Source of the DNA: Hyphomicrobiales bacterium
GTDB lineage: Bacteria; Pseudomonadota; Alphaproteobacteria; Parvibaculales; Parvibaculaceae
Assembly: GCA_015655095.1 (NCBI GenBank)
Contig: JAATFR010000028.1
Coordinates: forward strand, 1-5,259
Reading direction: 5' to 3'
DNA length: 5,259 nucleotides
A program made the translations under genes and the position numbers. A model generated the notes under the pieces. That model worked only from the letters and a program-made list of their open reading frames with translations. It was not told the DNA's origin and did no database searches. Positions 4,861 to 5,259 of the stretch are shown here, piece after piece; the first letter of the stretch is position 1; the number at the start of each line of letters is the position of its first letter.

Positions 4861-5259
4861 TTACTCCGCTCGCTGAGGGGCAAGGCCCGCGTTCTGTAGA
4901 AGCGCCTCGATCTCGTCAAGAATGGCTGGATCATCGACGGTCGCCGGCATGTTCCAGATCTCGCCATCGGCGATCTTGCGCATGGTGCCGCGCAATATCT
5001 TGCCGGAGCGGGTCTTGGGCAGGCGCTGGACGCAGAGCGCCACCTTGAAGGCAGCGACCGGCCCGATCTTCTCGCGCACCAGCGCCACCACCTCGCGCTC
5101 GATGTCGGCCGGTGGCCGCGTCACCCCCTTGTTGAGCACGATGAAGCCCACTGGCATCTGCCCTTTCAGGCTGTCGGCAACGCCGATCACGGCGCATTCA
5201 GCGACATCGGGATGGCCTGCCAGCACTTCCTCCATGCCGCCGGTCGAAAGCCGGTGCCC
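4861..5259 (-). CDS. prpE: Propionyl-CoA synthetase-like acyl-CoA ligase, C-terminal part
   Basis: Only the last 132 codons are in the window; the gene enters from the right edge at 5259 and ends at TAA (4863-4861). The fragment is the C-terminal domain of an AMP-forming acyl-CoA ligase, which activates a short-chain carboxylate with ATP and transfers it to CoA. It begins with GHRLSTGGMEEVLAGHPDVA, whose GHRLSTG wording is closer to propionyl-CoA synthetases (PrpE) than to acetyl-CoA synthetases (usually GHRMGT). It contains LPKTRSGKILRGTMRKIADG, where the lysine of SGK is the conserved catalytic, acetylation-regulated residue. Without the N-terminal domain the substrate cannot be confirmed; acetate, propionate or a related acid is possible. 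It is upstream of and probably cotranscribed with the SDR gene. Confidence 0.82.
   Translation of the reverse strand, partial: GHRLSTGGMEEVLAGHPDVAECAVIGVADSLKGQMPVGFIVLNKGVTRPPADIEREVVALVREKIGPVAAFKVALCVQRLPKTRSGKILRGTMRKIADGEIWNMPATVDDPAILDEIEALLQNAGLAPQRAE

Noticed and set aside
1..5259. CRISPR arrays, tRNA or rRNA genes, insertion-sequence ends, attachment sites.
   Set aside because: No regularly spaced repeats, cloverleaf-like segments, rRNA-like stretches or transposase-like frames were seen on either strand.

Overview
The window is GC-rich, densely coded DNA, most likely from an alphaproteobacterium. The strongest pointer is an intact trcR/DUF1013 gene, a family essentially restricted to Alphaproteobacteria. 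The GC-rich codon use and Shine-Dalgarno-led genes fit. I cannot name a genus from sequence alone.

Layout. Positions 1-122 hold the 5' region of a plus-strand quinone oxidoreductase gene (123-1124), with a possible promoter and short repeats. A 125-bp intergenic region follows, carrying a possible promoter, a perfect 14-bp palindrome and competing inverted repeats. It leads into trcR (1250-1966), which ends at a textbook intrinsic terminator (1999-2035). Next is a fluoride riboswitch aptamer (about 2083-2141) with a downstream alternative hairpin (2132-2171). It sits in the leader of a CLC-type channel/antiporter gene (2228-3598) whose motifs (GNNLI, GREGT, GGEVTP) match the fluoride-specific CLC-F subfamily rather than chloride CLCs. 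The CLC stop codon overlaps the start of a DUF190 (PII-like) gene. That gene is split by an apparent single-base frameshift near 3800, and the homologous remainder continues in another frame to 3998. On the minus strand, converging from the right, are a short-chain dehydrogenase/reductase (4855-4055) and, 5 bp upstream of it, the C-terminal 132 codons of a propionyl-CoA synthetase-like acyl-CoA ligase that runs off the window at 5259.

How the parts work together. The central block (2083-3998) reads as a fluoride-resistance cassette. Rising cytoplasmic fluoride stabilises the aptamer pseudoknot, which keeps the ACGCC strand out of the alternative 10-bp hairpin and permits expression of the F-/H+ antiporter and, by overlap, the DUF190 protein. 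The DUF190 break suggests the accessory protein is decaying, is not essential, or is a sequencing error. The flanking genes (quinone oxidoreductase, TrcR, and the ligase/SDR operon) look like ordinary chromosomal functions. The riboswitch-CLC-DUF190 block lies between trcR and a convergent operon, as expected for a portable cassette, but no mobile-element ends are visible.
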